Positions 16,929 through 24,858 of a stretch of 64,000 nucleotides of DNA are shown here, one piece after another (within the stretch, counting starts at the first letter, position 1; each line of letters opens with the position of its first letter). This stretch comes from Myroides sp. N17-2 (lineage in GTDB: Bacteria; Bacteroidota; Bacteroidia; Flavobacteriales; Flavobacteriaceae), in NCBI RefSeq assembly GCF_002286775.1, contig NZ_NSGJ01000015.1, forward strand, positions 1 to 64,000, given 5' to 3'. The translations under genes and the position numbers were made by a program. Below the pieces are notes generated by a model. It was not told where the DNA came from and did no database searches. It saw only the letters and a list, made by a program, of their open reading frames with translations.

Positions 16929-16936
16929 TATTTTTG
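16929..16936 (+). promoter_or_regulatory. Probable -7 box for the TPR-LuxR genes
   Basis: TATTTTTG fits TAnnTTTG and lies 24 bases before the chosen ATG at 16961. The -33 region is weak. Its presence argues against the upstream TTG start at 16934, which would overlap the box. Confidence 0.45.
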
Positions 16937-16960
16937 CGCGAGTTAATTTGTATTACAGTT

Positions 16961-18175
16961 ATGTCAACTAATTTGTTATTTAGAATAGTTGGATCTATTT
17001 TTCTTTTCTGCTGTATAGGAAAGTGCTTTTCCCAATCGTATAATTTTGAAGAAATATCTAAAGATGTTACCTCGTTTAATAATGTAGGTAAATATGATGC
17101 TACCATTATATTATTAGAAGAGGTTATCACTAATGAGAAAGCTACTGCGTATGAGAAGTATCAAGCTTATTTTTTGAAGTATATCACTTATAAGCGATTG
17201 TTTAGTTACGATAAAGCTGAAGCAAATTTAGATTTAGCGTTCCAAGAAGGACTTAAAAGTGATCAGGATAGAGAACAAATTAAGGCAAAAGTAAAACTAG
17301 AAAGACTCTTTGTGGCTTTTGATCAACTAAAGTATGACGAGGTTACAGATATACTTGATGATATTACAGCACAGGACTTAAGGTATATCTCTCCTAATAC
17401 ACACTCTTTTTACTTAGCTGTATTAGCAGTAATGGAGACAAGGGCGATGAACTTTAGTAAAGCTATTGAGTACTTAGATGAAGGTATAATATTATTAAAG
17501 AAACATAAGCAAGAGGATCTTCCTTTAATGTATCGCAAGAGAATAGATATTTATAGGCAAATGAATCAATATGATAAAGCCTTAGAGAGTTTTGATCAAG
17601 GACTTTATTATGCGAAGAAGTATAAGATGGATATTTATATTTTAAATATGTATTATGACTTGGCTTATTTTTATAATCAGATAGAGGATTATGACAATGC
17701 TATAATTACTCAAGAAATATGTAATTTACTTTCTAAACAATATGATGAGAGAACGATTATAGGGCGCTTAAATGTATTAGAAAAGAAGTTGCATAATCAA
17801 CGTATAGCAAGTGAGAAGCGTGAAGATTTACTCTCTATTTCGTTACTTGTAGTCATTTCTCTTTTAGTTATAGCGATACTGTATTTGCTCTATAAATATA
17901 CCCTTAAGACTAAACAGCGAAAAGAAACTTTAAAGCTCAAGAACGATGAACTTAGGGCTAGTATTATGTCATTACTATCTAAATCCAATCAACAACCACA
18001 TAACGATCCAACATTACAATTAACTGAACGTCAATCTGAGATTGTCAGATTAGTTAAAGAGGGCAAAACGAATAAGGAGATAGGGGACAAGATACATATC
18101 TCAGAAAATACAGTCAAGTATCATTTAAAGAATATTTATAAAGTATTAAGTGTCAATAGTAGAGAAGAACTTTAG
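16961..18175 (+). CDS. Membrane-anchored TPR-LuxR transcriptional regulator, paralog 1
   Basis: A 404-residue one-component regulator. A signal-like segment at about 1-25 (ending KCFSQ), periplasmic TPR-like helices (for example AIEYLDEGIILLKK, then YDKALESFDQGLYYAKK), one strong TM segment (about 290-312), a short coiled linker, then a cytoplasmic LuxR-type HTH (LTERQSEIVRLVKEGKTNKE, SENTVKYHLKNIYKVL). This is a known Bacteroidetes layout. I use the ATG at 16961 because it gives the signal segment; an upstream TTG lies in the promoter. It diverges from the CsgG-like cluster and is followed 2 bases later by its paralog. Confidence 0.85.
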   Translation: MSTNLLFRIVGSIFLFCCIGKCFSQSYNFEEISKDVTSFNNVGKYDATIILLEEVITNEKATAYEKYQAYFLKYITYKRLFSYDKAEANLDLAFQEGLKSDQDREQIKAKVKLERLFVAFDQLKYDEVTDILDDITAQDLRYISPNTHSFYLAVLAVMETRAMNFSKAIEYLDEGIILLKKHKQEDLPLMYRKRIDIYRQMNQYDKALESFDQGLYYAKKYKMDIYILNMYYDLAYFYNQIEDYDNAIITQEICNLLSKQYDERTIIGRLNVLEKKLHNQRIASEKREDLLSISLLVVISLLVIAILYLLYKYTLKTKQRKETLKLKNDELRASIMSLLSKSNQQPHNDPTLQLTERQSEIVRLVKEGKTNKEIGDKIHISENTVKYHLKNIYKVLSVNSREEL

Positions 18176-18177
18176 TT

Positions 18178-19371
18178 ATGGGAAATAAAGTATTGCTTAT
18201 CGCATTGTTTTTTATAAGTTCAGCTATGTTGGGTCACACTGTCGATCACATAAAGTTAGGGGAAGAAATAGAACACAATAATATAGCCCTAGACTACAAA
18301 GGTTCGATTATTAGACTTCATAAAATTATAGCAGATAAGGACAGTGAAGACATTGATAAAAGTATTGCTTATTACCAAAGATATCAGCTTTTTAAACGCC
18401 TTGCTATTTATAGTGAAGCCTTAGTGAATCTAGATGAAGCTTTTGCTTATGGTATAAAAACTGAAAGAAAAGATCTAATTGCAATTAAGTATGAACTTGA
18501 AACGGCAAGTACTTATTGTGAAAAATTAGAGTATAAGCAAGCTCTATCAAGGTTTAATAACTTAAAAGTTGATGCAACTCATTTAGAAAGAAATGATTTA
18601 GGATTATACCTTTTTTTAAAGGGGATAGATGCTTTAGAAAGAACTTTAGTATATGAGGAAGCAGTAGATAATTTTAGCAAGTCTATAGAGGTATTTAAAG
18701 AAGTATATCCACAATATTTGCCAGTTGTTTATAAGGAATTGTTGAGAGCTTATGCCTTTTTAGGACAGCATAATGACGTTGTAGATAGTTATCAAAAGGG
18801 TATTGCTTACGCAGAACAGTTTCAATGGAGCAGTGAGCTTATACAGTTGCATCGTTTTATGGCAATTTACTATCAACAAATAGGGGAGAAAAAAAAGAGT
18901 CTAAACGCAAGTAGCTTAGTTTTAGCGCTAGCAACGAAGTATGATACCGTTAATCTGAGTAGTTCTCTAAATATCCTAGAGAAACAATTGCTAGAAGAAG
19001 ATGCTGCATTAAATAGGAATACAGGTATTCAGATTGCTTTACAAATTTTCTTAGGAATAGCTTTCGTTTGTATGGTAATTTATTTACTGTTGTATAGACG
19101 TAATATTGTCAAACATAAACAAGTACTTAAAGAAAATGAGTCTCTTAGAGTGAATTACGAATCTTTAAGTGTACAAGATAAGCAAGTTATAAATATTGAC
19201 AAAGAAGAGCTAACTAGTAGACAAAAAGAGATCGTAATACTTGTTCAAAAGGGAAAAACCAATAAAGAAATAGCAAGTGAATTATTTGTCTCTGAGAATA
19301 CAGTTAAGTATCATTTAAAGATTATATACGAAGTATTAAAAGTAAAAAGGAGAACCGATTTATTAGTATAA
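18178..19371 (+). CDS. Membrane-anchored TPR-LuxR transcriptional regulator, paralog 2
   Basis: A 397-residue regulator with the same order as its upstream neighbour: N-terminal signal segment (about 1-20), periplasmic TPR-like helices, a TM segment at about 285-306 (IALQIFLGIAFVCMVIYLLL), then a C-terminal LuxR-type HTH (LTSRQKEIVILVQKGKTNKE; SENTVKYHLKIIYEVL). The DNA-recognition helix is nearly the same in both, whereas the sensor parts differ, which points to an old tandem duplication with sensor divergence. The ATG starts 2 bases after the stop of paralog 1, so they are co-transcribed. Confidence 0.85.
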   Translation: MGNKVLLIALFFISSAMLGHTVDHIKLGEEIEHNNIALDYKGSIIRLHKIIADKDSEDIDKSIAYYQRYQLFKRLAIYSEALVNLDEAFAYGIKTERKDLIAIKYELETASTYCEKLEYKQALSRFNNLKVDATHLERNDLGLYLFLKGIDALERTLVYEEAVDNFSKSIEVFKEVYPQYLPVVYKELLRAYAFLGQHNDVVDSYQKGIAYAEQFQWSSELIQLHRFMAIYYQQIGEKKKSLNASSLVLALATKYDTVNLSSSLNILEKQLLEEDAALNRNTGIQIALQIFLGIAFVCMVIYLLLYRRNIVKHKQVLKENESLRVNYESLSVQDKQVINIDKEELTSRQKEIVILVQKGKTNKEIASELFVSENTVKYHLKIIYEVLKVKRRTDLLV

Positions 19372-19409
19372 TAATCTTCCTTACAATGACTCTATTTTGG
19401 TATATAGTA

Positions 19410-19817
19410 TTAACGACTTGTTTTTTGCTTAAGCTTCTTTAGGATGATGTTACCATCTAAGTAAGATATTTTAAATACCCCTAAACTTGTATTCTGAATA
19501 AGATTAGGAATGTTACAATATTCATTAGCCTCTACTGTCTTAACGAAGATACTGATGTTGTCTTGTGACAACTTATATGTCCCTTTAGTAGTAATGAAAC
19601 AATCATTACCACAAGGCCAAGCGTTATAGTTCTCAAAAGTACCTATTTCGGTAAAGTTGATAAATGTCCCAAATATATTATCCCCTTTTGGAGAAAGAAT
19701 ATATTCTTCTGTTTCGGTAGTATAGATAATCTTATCTATCGCCCAAGTACCTGTAAGATCTTGCGCATTCATAGTACAGAAAAAAAGTGTTAGTAGAATA
19801 GTAAATAACTGTTTCAT
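19410..19817 (-). CDS. Small exported lipocalin-like protein
   Basis: A 135-residue secreted protein with a signal peptide (about 1-18, ending CTMNAQ). The body is beta-rich, opens with LTGTWAIDKI as lipocalin-like Bacteroidetes proteins do, and contains Cys residues in WPCGNDCF that could form a disulphide. It ends with a Lys-rich tail. The neighbour upstream on the same strand is another small exported protein (27-base gap), so they may form an operon. Function unknown. Confidence 0.65.
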   Translation of the reverse strand: MKQLFTILLTLFFCTMNAQDLTGTWAIDKIIYTTETEEYILSPKGDNIFGTFINFTEIGTFENYNAWPCGNDCFITTKGTYKLSQDNISIFVKTVEANEYCNIPNLIQNTSLGVFKISYLDGNIILKKLKQKTSR

Positions 19818-19844
19818 AGTGTAGTATGTTACTTGGAATATTTA

Positions 19845-20306
19845 TTATTGTAAGGTGTAATCTTTATTGAAATCAAGTTTGATAGGGGCGTGCTTACCTA
19901 ATAGATGACGTATGATATTGTATTCTAAAGGTAATTGCCTATAGTTGTCTAATTTTTTGTTTCCATAGATGTATAATAATATATTATCTCCCTCTAATGT
20001 AGGATACTTGTTTTTTTCGTGTAAAGTCTTCCTCATAGCTAATCTATCAATACACTCTTTAATCAAATCTTTACTATTCTTTAAATCTAGTTCAAAGATG
20101 TGAATTACTTCTCTAATCTCAGCTTTTTCTTTATTGTAGTAGTTGAAAGATAAAGTGCCTTCCAACTCTTGATCTAATAGAACTGTATATCCGTCGTTAA
20201 AAGCTGAAATTATATCTATTCGAAGGTAATAATCAGGAGAACTACTGTTGACTTGAGCAACGGTAGGAAGAGATAGTAATAGAATAAATAAAATGAGTGT
20301 TTTCAT
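19845..20306 (-). CDS. Small exported hypothetical protein
   Basis: A 153-residue protein with a signal peptide (about 1-17, ending LPTVAQ). The rest is mixed alpha/beta with no motif I recognise; FELDLKNSKDLIKECIDRLA is a likely amphipathic helix. It is probably co-transcribed with the lipocalin-like gene downstream. Confidence 0.6.
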   Translation of the reverse strand: MKTLILFILLLSLPTVAQVNSSSPDYYLRIDIISAFNDGYTVLLDQELEGTLSFNYYNKEKAEIREVIHIFELDLKNSKDLIKECIDRLAMRKTLHEKNKYPTLEGDNILLYIYGNKKLDNYRQLPLEYNIIRHLLGKHAPIKLDFNKDYTLQ

Positions 20307-20780
20307 TTTAAGTTGTTGTATAATATTGTGTTATGTAAAAATAAGAAATTATAATATATCTCGGTCTTGTTAAATAACAAATGTAATTGGGGTATTTACT
20401 GTAAAATTTACTAATCTGTAGTTATGATTGAGTTCACTTTCTTAAAAGGAGGAATTGAATACTTGAATTATAGTAGGGTAAAGGCATAAGATTTACTTGT
20501 GAAACTACTGATATTATTGAGGTTGTGTAACCTTTATAGCCCCCCTTCAACACTTCTTCAACATTACCGCAACATTGTTCTATTATAAGTCCTTTTTGTT
20601 GAAGGATTCTTGACCCAATCTTGATGAGCTCTTGTCTCAAATAAATTGCTAAGTCTTTAGCTTTTGATCTCTATAATTTGACTAAATTTAGGTGAAAAGT
20701 CAATATAAAAGACTTGCATAAAAATTATACTTGAATATTAAGATAAAATAAGCATTGAAATAACCCCTGATTAGCGGTAA
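20307..20780. other. Gap with a decayed open frame
   Basis: About 470 bases without a convincing gene. On the minus strand a frame from about 20667 to 20434 reads SKAKDLAIYLRQELIKIG and continues for about 50 more codons, but it has only a TTG start (20640), no promoter and no family I recognise. It may be the remnant of a gene. Confidence 0.35.
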
Positions 20781-21713
20781 TTAAAATTTCCAACAGGATA
20801 ATATATTTGGTTTGTCATATTCATAACTTATAAACATTTCTTGTTCTTCAAAAATCTGAACTATTCTTGCTTTTTTGTTCAGTGATATTTTGTTGACTAT
20901 TTCGTTTTTTATAAGCGAATAAAACCAAATATCATTATTGTGGATTAGATATAACACTTCTTCATTTTTAGATACGACAAATTGATCAAATTGAAACTCA
21001 AATTTAATTTCTCTATTGTTTTGTGGATTTGATATTGAACAAATTTTGATTTGATTTATTGGTTCAATTCTTTCGTGTGTGTCTGAAGTGGCCTCAATTA
21101 CTTTTCCCAATTGCAAATAAAACTTGTCTGATTTACTTTTATATGCATTGCAAAAAACTTCTGTCCGTAAAACTTCCTTTAATTTATTATTCGTTAAACT
21201 ATATTGTTGTACAGATCCCATTTTAGGGCAAAGAATAAAATAGGTACTTTCACTTTCTCTAAAAATTCCACTACAGGACAATAGCTTTTTTTTAAACCCT
21301 TTCTCATTTTCGTAGTGGTAAACAAAAAGGAAGTTGGCATTATAATTCATTAATAAAAGCGTGTCTTTATCATTTGATGAAATGTAATCGCTATATTTTT
21401 GTATACCTTTTTCAAACTTTTTGATAACTGAAAAGTCTTTTCTGTTTATTTGAAAAATTTTATTATCTGAAACCGCAAAAATATTTGATTTATCAGGATT
21501 GAAATACAAACAGCGTACAGAATTTTTGATTGATATAGTATTCAATTCTTTTCCGTTTTCTAATGAAAGTTGTCTCAATTTCATTGAAGGATAAGATGAA
21601 CCCCACCCGTCTGAAATATAGAATTTTGTATTGTCAAATGGATCTATAATCGGTTTTAGCCCACCATAAATTCCATTTTTTAGTTCTGATGTCCAAATCT
21701 CTATTGGTTTCAT
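20781..21713 (-). CDS. Beta-propeller-like hypothetical protein
   Basis: A 310-residue cytoplasmic protein without a signal peptide. Repeating beta patterns with short blades (NSVRCLYFNPDKSNIFAVSD; VVSKNEEVLYLIHNNDIWFY) suggest a WD40/YVTN-like propeller of about seven blades. Cys residues are scattered and there is no catalytic motif. It stands alone, 470 bases from its neighbour. More AT-rich than the core genes. Such proteins are often binding scaffolds, but nothing here names a partner. Confidence 0.6.
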   Translation of the reverse strand: MKPIEIWTSELKNGIYGGLKPIIDPFDNTKFYISDGWGSSYPSMKLRQLSLENGKELNTISIKNSVRCLYFNPDKSNIFAVSDNKIFQINRKDFSVIKKFEKGIQKYSDYISSNDKDTLLLMNYNANFLFVYHYENEKGFKKKLLSCSGIFRESESTYFILCPKMGSVQQYSLTNNKLKEVLRTEVFCNAYKSKSDKFYLQLGKVIEATSDTHERIEPINQIKICSISNPQNNREIKFEFQFDQFVVSKNEEVLYLIHNNDIWFYSLIKNEIVNKISLNKKARIVQIFEEQEMFISYEYDKPNILSCWKF

Positions 21714-21916
21714 TGGTTAGCCGTGGTTAATGGTTATTTAAAATTTAGGGACTTAGCACAGTTGAAGTTGGTTATAAATTTAAACTTCAACCTATGTTAC
21801 TAATTTAATTAGATTTTTCAAATTTAATACTTCCTAAGGTAACTATTATGCTAATAGTGAAATAATTAAATAAGATTTTTGTTGTAACTCAACATCAACT
21901 AAAAATATTTGTTCAA
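21714..21916. other. AT-rich gap, nothing recognised
   Basis: About 200 bases between the propeller-like gene and the tRNA flank. No frame of useful length and no clear terminator. Confidence 0.4.
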
Positions 21917-21936
21917 GGTGCAAATTAGGTGCACAT
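21917..21936. repeat. 20-bp direct repeat, copy 1 (GTGCA-N7-TGCAC)
   Basis: GGTGCAAATTAGGTGCACAT is identical at 37035-37054. It contains the inverted repeat GTGCA-AATTAGG-TGCAC and lies just beyond the tRNA-Ser terminator in both places. It could be part of an attachment site or of a duplicated flank. Confidence 0.6.
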
Positions 21937-21940
21937 AGCA

Positions 21941-21977
21941 CAAAAAAAAGCCCTATAACTAGTGTTATCGGGCTTTT
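21941..21977 (-). terminator. Terminator of tRNA-Ser copy 1
   Basis: Read on the minus strand, AGCCCGATAAC pairs with GTTATAGGGCT (one mismatch) and is followed by eight T, starting just after the tRNA 3' end. Confidence 0.85.
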
Positions 21978-21980
21978 CAG

Positions 21981-22065
21981 CGGAGGAAGAGGGATTCGAA
22001 CCCCCGGACCTGTTACAGTCAACAGTTTTCAAGACTGCCGCAATCGACCACTCTGCCATTCCTCC
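21981..22065 (-). tRNA. tRNA-Ser(UGA), copy 1
   Basis: 85 bases on the minus strand. Acceptor arm GGAGGAA/TTCCTCC with discriminator G, D arm, anticodon arm GCAGT-CTTGAAA-ACTGT with anticodon TGA, a long variable arm typical of tRNA-Ser and a T arm with GGTTCGAATCC. The CCA end is not encoded. Identical to the copy at 37099-37183. A good promoter lies upstream and a terminator downstream. Confidence 0.97.
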
Positions 22066-22096
22066 TTTGGTCTGCTTTACTTCCGTATTGCGAGTG

Positions 22097-22127
22097 CAAA
22101 TATACAGTAAATACCGGGCTTTGCAAG
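22097..22127 (-). promoter_or_regulatory. Promoter of tRNA-Ser copy 1
   Basis: On the minus strand, CTTG (22127-22124), 19 bases, then TATATTTG (22104-22097): a full match to the Bacteroidetes promoter pattern, about 32 bases before the mature tRNA 5' end. Confidence 0.85.
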
Positions 22128-22275
22128 TAGTTTTGTGTAAAAGTAATAAAGTTTTTTACTCTTTATTTATAACTTGTTTGTTTTGAGTGAGTAAAGTTCT
22201 TGAGTATTTAAAGAAGATCTATGAAAATCGAGAATAAAGTAAGTAAAGGGTATTTATAGTATCTGTTTTATGCCT

Positions 22276-22283
22276 TAAATTTG
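22276..22283 (+). promoter_or_regulatory. -7 box for the Crp/Fnr gene
   Basis: TAAATTTG, with TTTA in the -33 position 19 bases upstream (22253-22256). It lies 40 bases before the ATG. Confidence 0.5.
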
Positions 22284-22322
22284 CAGTAAATGCAGAGTTA
22301 AGGATATATAAATACGTATAAA

Positions 22323-22901
22323 ATGCTTTTAGAGAAATTACTTGTCGAGTTTGATACAGATATATCAGTGTTCTCTACTGAGCAAATCGCTTTGTTTGAT
22401 ACTTATTTTGAAGAAACTAGTGTGAAGAAGAGTGATTTTCTGATAAGAGAAGGAGAGGTAGAGTTGTATAGTTATTTTATCTATGAGGGGATATTTAGAT
22501 GTTGGACTTTAAATCCCAATGGAGAGGAGCAGACCTTTTGGTTTTGTAAGGAGGGGACTTTCTCGATGTCTAATATCTCATTTACTTTACAAGAAAGAGC
22601 TAATTTCTCAGTACAGGCTGTTACAGATACTATTGTTTATAAAATACACAAAGATAAGATAGATGAATTATATAGCGTTATACCCCATCTAAAATCAGTA
22701 TTTGGAGGTTTAACAGCTATACTCCTCAATCGTTTGTTACAACGCAATATTGATGTGATCAAATATTCTCCTGAAGAGTATTATTTGAAGTTGATAGATG
22801 AGTATGGAGTCGCTATTAATTATATTCCTTTAAAGGATATTGCATCTTATCTAGGGATTACTCCTCAGGCATTAAGTCGCATTCGCAAGCGTATTTTTTA
22901 A
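22323..22901 (+). CDS. Crp/Fnr-family transcriptional regulator
   Basis: A 192-residue cytoplasmic regulator. Residues about 10-125 form a cyclic-nucleotide-binding-like beta barrel (SDFLIREGEVELYSYFIYEG; GTFSMSNISFTL). The short C-terminal domain ends in a helix-turn-helix, IPLKDIASYLGITPQALSRI. The Arg and Ser that bind cAMP phosphate in true CRP are not evident, and no Fe-S Cys set is present, so the ligand is unknown. Many Bacteroidetes regulators of this group control stress or transport genes. The next gene, a GNAT acetyltransferase 113 bases on, may be a target. Confidence 0.85.
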   Translation: MLLEKLLVEFDTDISVFSTEQIALFDTYFEETSVKKSDFLIREGEVELYSYFIYEGIFRCWTLNPNGEEQTFWFCKEGTFSMSNISFTLQERANFSVQAVTDTIVYKIHKDKIDELYSVIPHLKSVFGGLTAILLNRLLQRNIDVIKYSPEEYYLKLIDEYGVAINYIPLKDIASYLGITPQALSRIRKRIF

Positions 22902-23014
22902 CCTAAAATAAGCAGGAGACAAATTAGCTTACCCTGATTTAAACGTATTTTTTAACTTAGGTTCAGTAGAAAGAAAAGCAATGTGGAGAACTTTGCCTTA
23001 CTAAATTTAATATT

Positions 23015-23440
23015 ATGATTAGAAGAGTTAAGATTAATGAATATCCTAGATTAGAAGAAGTTTGGGACAGTGCAGTAAGTAATACACATCACTTTCTAGT
23101 GAAAGAGGACTTTGAGTACTTTAAGAAGAATATTGTAAACTATTTTGAATTCGTCGAACTGTATGTGCATATAAATAGTACTGAGCAAATAACAGGATTT
23201 ATAGGTGTTGCAGATGACAATTTAGAAATGTTATTTATCCACAATGATTTTAGAGGGAGTGGGTTAGGTAAATTATTGCTTAACTATGCTATAGATAGAT
23301 TACATATTTCGAAAGTTGATGTCAATGAACAGAATCAGCAAGCAGTTGGTTTTTATGAGCATATGGGATTCAGATTATTAAACAGATCTGAAACAGATGG
23401 ACAAGGAAAGCCTTATCCTATCTTACATTTAGGCTTGTGA
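23015..23440 (+). CDS. GNAT acetyltransferase
   Basis: A 141-residue N-acetyltransferase. The acetyl-CoA loop appears as HNDFRGSGLGKLLL (R-x-x-G-x-G/A), preceded by the strand GFIGVADDNLEMLFI and followed by the late motif AVGFYEHMGFRLL. The small size and final HLGL suit the YjaB/YjbC type. Substrate unknown. It lies alone between a Crp/Fnr regulator and the histone-like gene. Confidence 0.88.
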   Translation: MIRRVKINEYPRLEEVWDSAVSNTHHFLVKEDFEYFKKNIVNYFEFVELYVHINSTEQITGFIGVADDNLEMLFIHNDFRGSGLGKLLLNYAIDRLHISKVDVNEQNQQAVGFYEHMGFRLLNRSETDGQGKPYPILHLGL

Positions 23441-23727
23441 TTATTTCTGTTTGTGAGGAATGAGTAATGCTTTTTTGTATAAAAACACTGTGTTTTAGGA
23501 CCTAAATCTATAATGTCTCCATTATTTTGAGCAGTATCTATTCACTTTTTTAGCTAAGAGTAGTAATGACGGGCATTCAACTGTTTTAGGTTAAGGATAT
23601 TGAATGTGAGTGAATTAGGTTTGTATTGCAAAATAAAAAGTAAGAATGTATAATTAGTATGTGTCAAAACAGAGGGGTAAAGTGATAAAAAAGTCAGCAA
23701 ATACTGTGTATATGTGAGATTATATTC
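23441..23727. other. Gap with no gene seen
   Basis: About 290 bases with no frame of note. Only its right end, the promoter of the histone-like gene, is interpretable. Confidence 0.4.
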
Positions 23728-23735
23728 TATTTTTG
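23705..23735 (+). promoter_or_regulatory. Promoter of the histone H1-like gene
   Basis: TATTTTTG at 23728-23735 with TGTG 19 bases upstream (one change from TTTG). The start codon is 30 bases downstream. Confidence 0.6.
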
Positions 23736-23764
23736 TAATACATATTTAAAATGTAAAAATTACC

Positions 23765-23941
23765 ATGAAAGAATTAATTGAAAAAATCAACGCTGAATTT
23801 GAAGCGTTCAAACAAGATTCAGCTTTACAATCAGAAAACGGAAACAAAGCTGCAGGTACTAGAGCTCGTAAAGCTTCTTTATCTATCGAGAAACTTTTAA
23901 AAGAGTTTAGAAAAGCTTCATTAGACGCTTCAAAACAATAA
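23765..23941 (+). CDS. Histone H1-like DNA-binding protein
   Basis: A 58-residue basic protein of the small Bacteroidetes histone H1 (Hc1-like) group, expected to bind and compact DNA. The first half is an amphipathic helix (MKELIEKINAEFEAFKQ); the second holds the conserved RARKASLSIEKLLKEFRKAS segment. It has its own promoter and its own terminator four bases after the stop, so it is a single-gene unit and is probably well expressed. Codon use is strongly biased compared with its neighbours. Confidence 0.9.
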   Translation: MKELIEKINAEFEAFKQDSALQSENGNKAAGTRARKASLSIEKLLKEFRKASLDASKQ

Positions 23942-23945
23942 TAAT

Positions 23946-23980
23946 AAAAAGCTCCTACCGAATAAGTAGGAGCTTTTTTT
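23946..23980 (+). terminator. Terminator of the histone-like gene
   Basis: A 13-pair stem (AAAAAGCTCCTAC with its complement) around a seven-base loop and a T run. Confidence 0.93.
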
Positions 23981-23986
23981 ATTCCC

Positions 23987-23994
23987 TATTTTTG
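23987..23994 (+). promoter_or_regulatory. -7 box for the phosphatase gene
   Basis: TATTTTTG seven bases after the preceding terminator and 20 bases before the ATG at 24015. The -33 box would fall in the terminator stem and is not clear. Confidence 0.45.
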
Positions 23995-24014
23995 CAAGGT
24001 TCAAATAAGATCTT

Positions 24015-24665
24015 ATGCAATATTTTATCATTGGTGATATACACGGTTGTTACCACACATTTTGTTCTCTTTTAGAACAGTGGGATTCTCAGACAGAACA
24101 CCTGATTCTAGTAGGGGACCTTATTGATCGAGGAAATTATAGTTGGTTAGTCATCAATAAATGTTGTGCTTTATTAGCAGAACCATCCGTGTCAGTCACT
24201 ATTCTTAAAGGAAATCACGAAGCTGAGTTAATTCAATATATCCATGATGGGCATCACGAGATATGGACTTCGCAGTGTGGATTAGCTACTTTAGCAGACT
24301 TTGAGAAGCATAGTGTTGACTTGTCTCATTTATTACCTTGGTTAGAGAACCTTTCCCTTAAGTATGAGACTTCCTCATTTATAATTACACACGCAGGAGT
24401 ATCTGATACGATTAATCCATATGACGAGTCTAATTGGGATGGAGTATTATGGACACGTAAGCCACTAGCTAATCTTCATAAACTACAAGTGCACGGACAT
24501 ACTCCTTTAAAACAAAACCACCCTCAATATACTCTAGATAGCAATTCGTATAATATAGATACAGGCGCTTATTATGGATATGGCTTGACAGGGATTAAAC
24601 TTAGCCCTCAAGCTGAAGTATTAGATATTATCACTATTCCTACTGATATAAGGGATATAGAATAA
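24015..24665 (+). CDS. Metallophosphatase, PP2A/bis-nucleotide phosphatase type
   Basis: A 216-residue cytoplasmic phosphoesterase of the PPP group. All metal and catalytic motifs are present: GDIHGCYHT (7-15), GDLIDRGNY (about 35-43), LKGNHEAEL (about 65-73), ITHAGVSD and VHGHTP near the C-terminus. Relatives act as protein Ser/Thr phosphatases or as Ap4A hydrolases; the sequence alone does not decide. Single-gene unit between the histone-like gene and a MocR regulator. Confidence 0.9.
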   Translation: MQYFIIGDIHGCYHTFCSLLEQWDSQTEHLILVGDLIDRGNYSWLVINKCCALLAEPSVSVTILKGNHEAELIQYIHDGHHEIWTSQCGLATLADFEKHSVDLSHLLPWLENLSLKYETSSFIITHAGVSDTINPYDESNWDGVLWTRKPLANLHKLQVHGHTPLKQNHPQYTLDSNSYNIDTGAYYGYGLTGIKLSPQAEVLDIITIPTDIRDIE

Positions 24666-24858
24666 GGAGTAAATTTGATTTAGTTGGGCGAAAGGCTGTG
24701 AATAATATCCTTAGTCTAAACTAATGGAGGTTGGGGCAAATAATGAGAATAGTAATTATAAAAGTAAATAAAAATCTATCATTTTAGTGCGTAAATCTGA
24801 GTTTCTGTATTTAATATTTTAGTTATAATTGTATTTTTGTTCAGTACAGATTTATATT

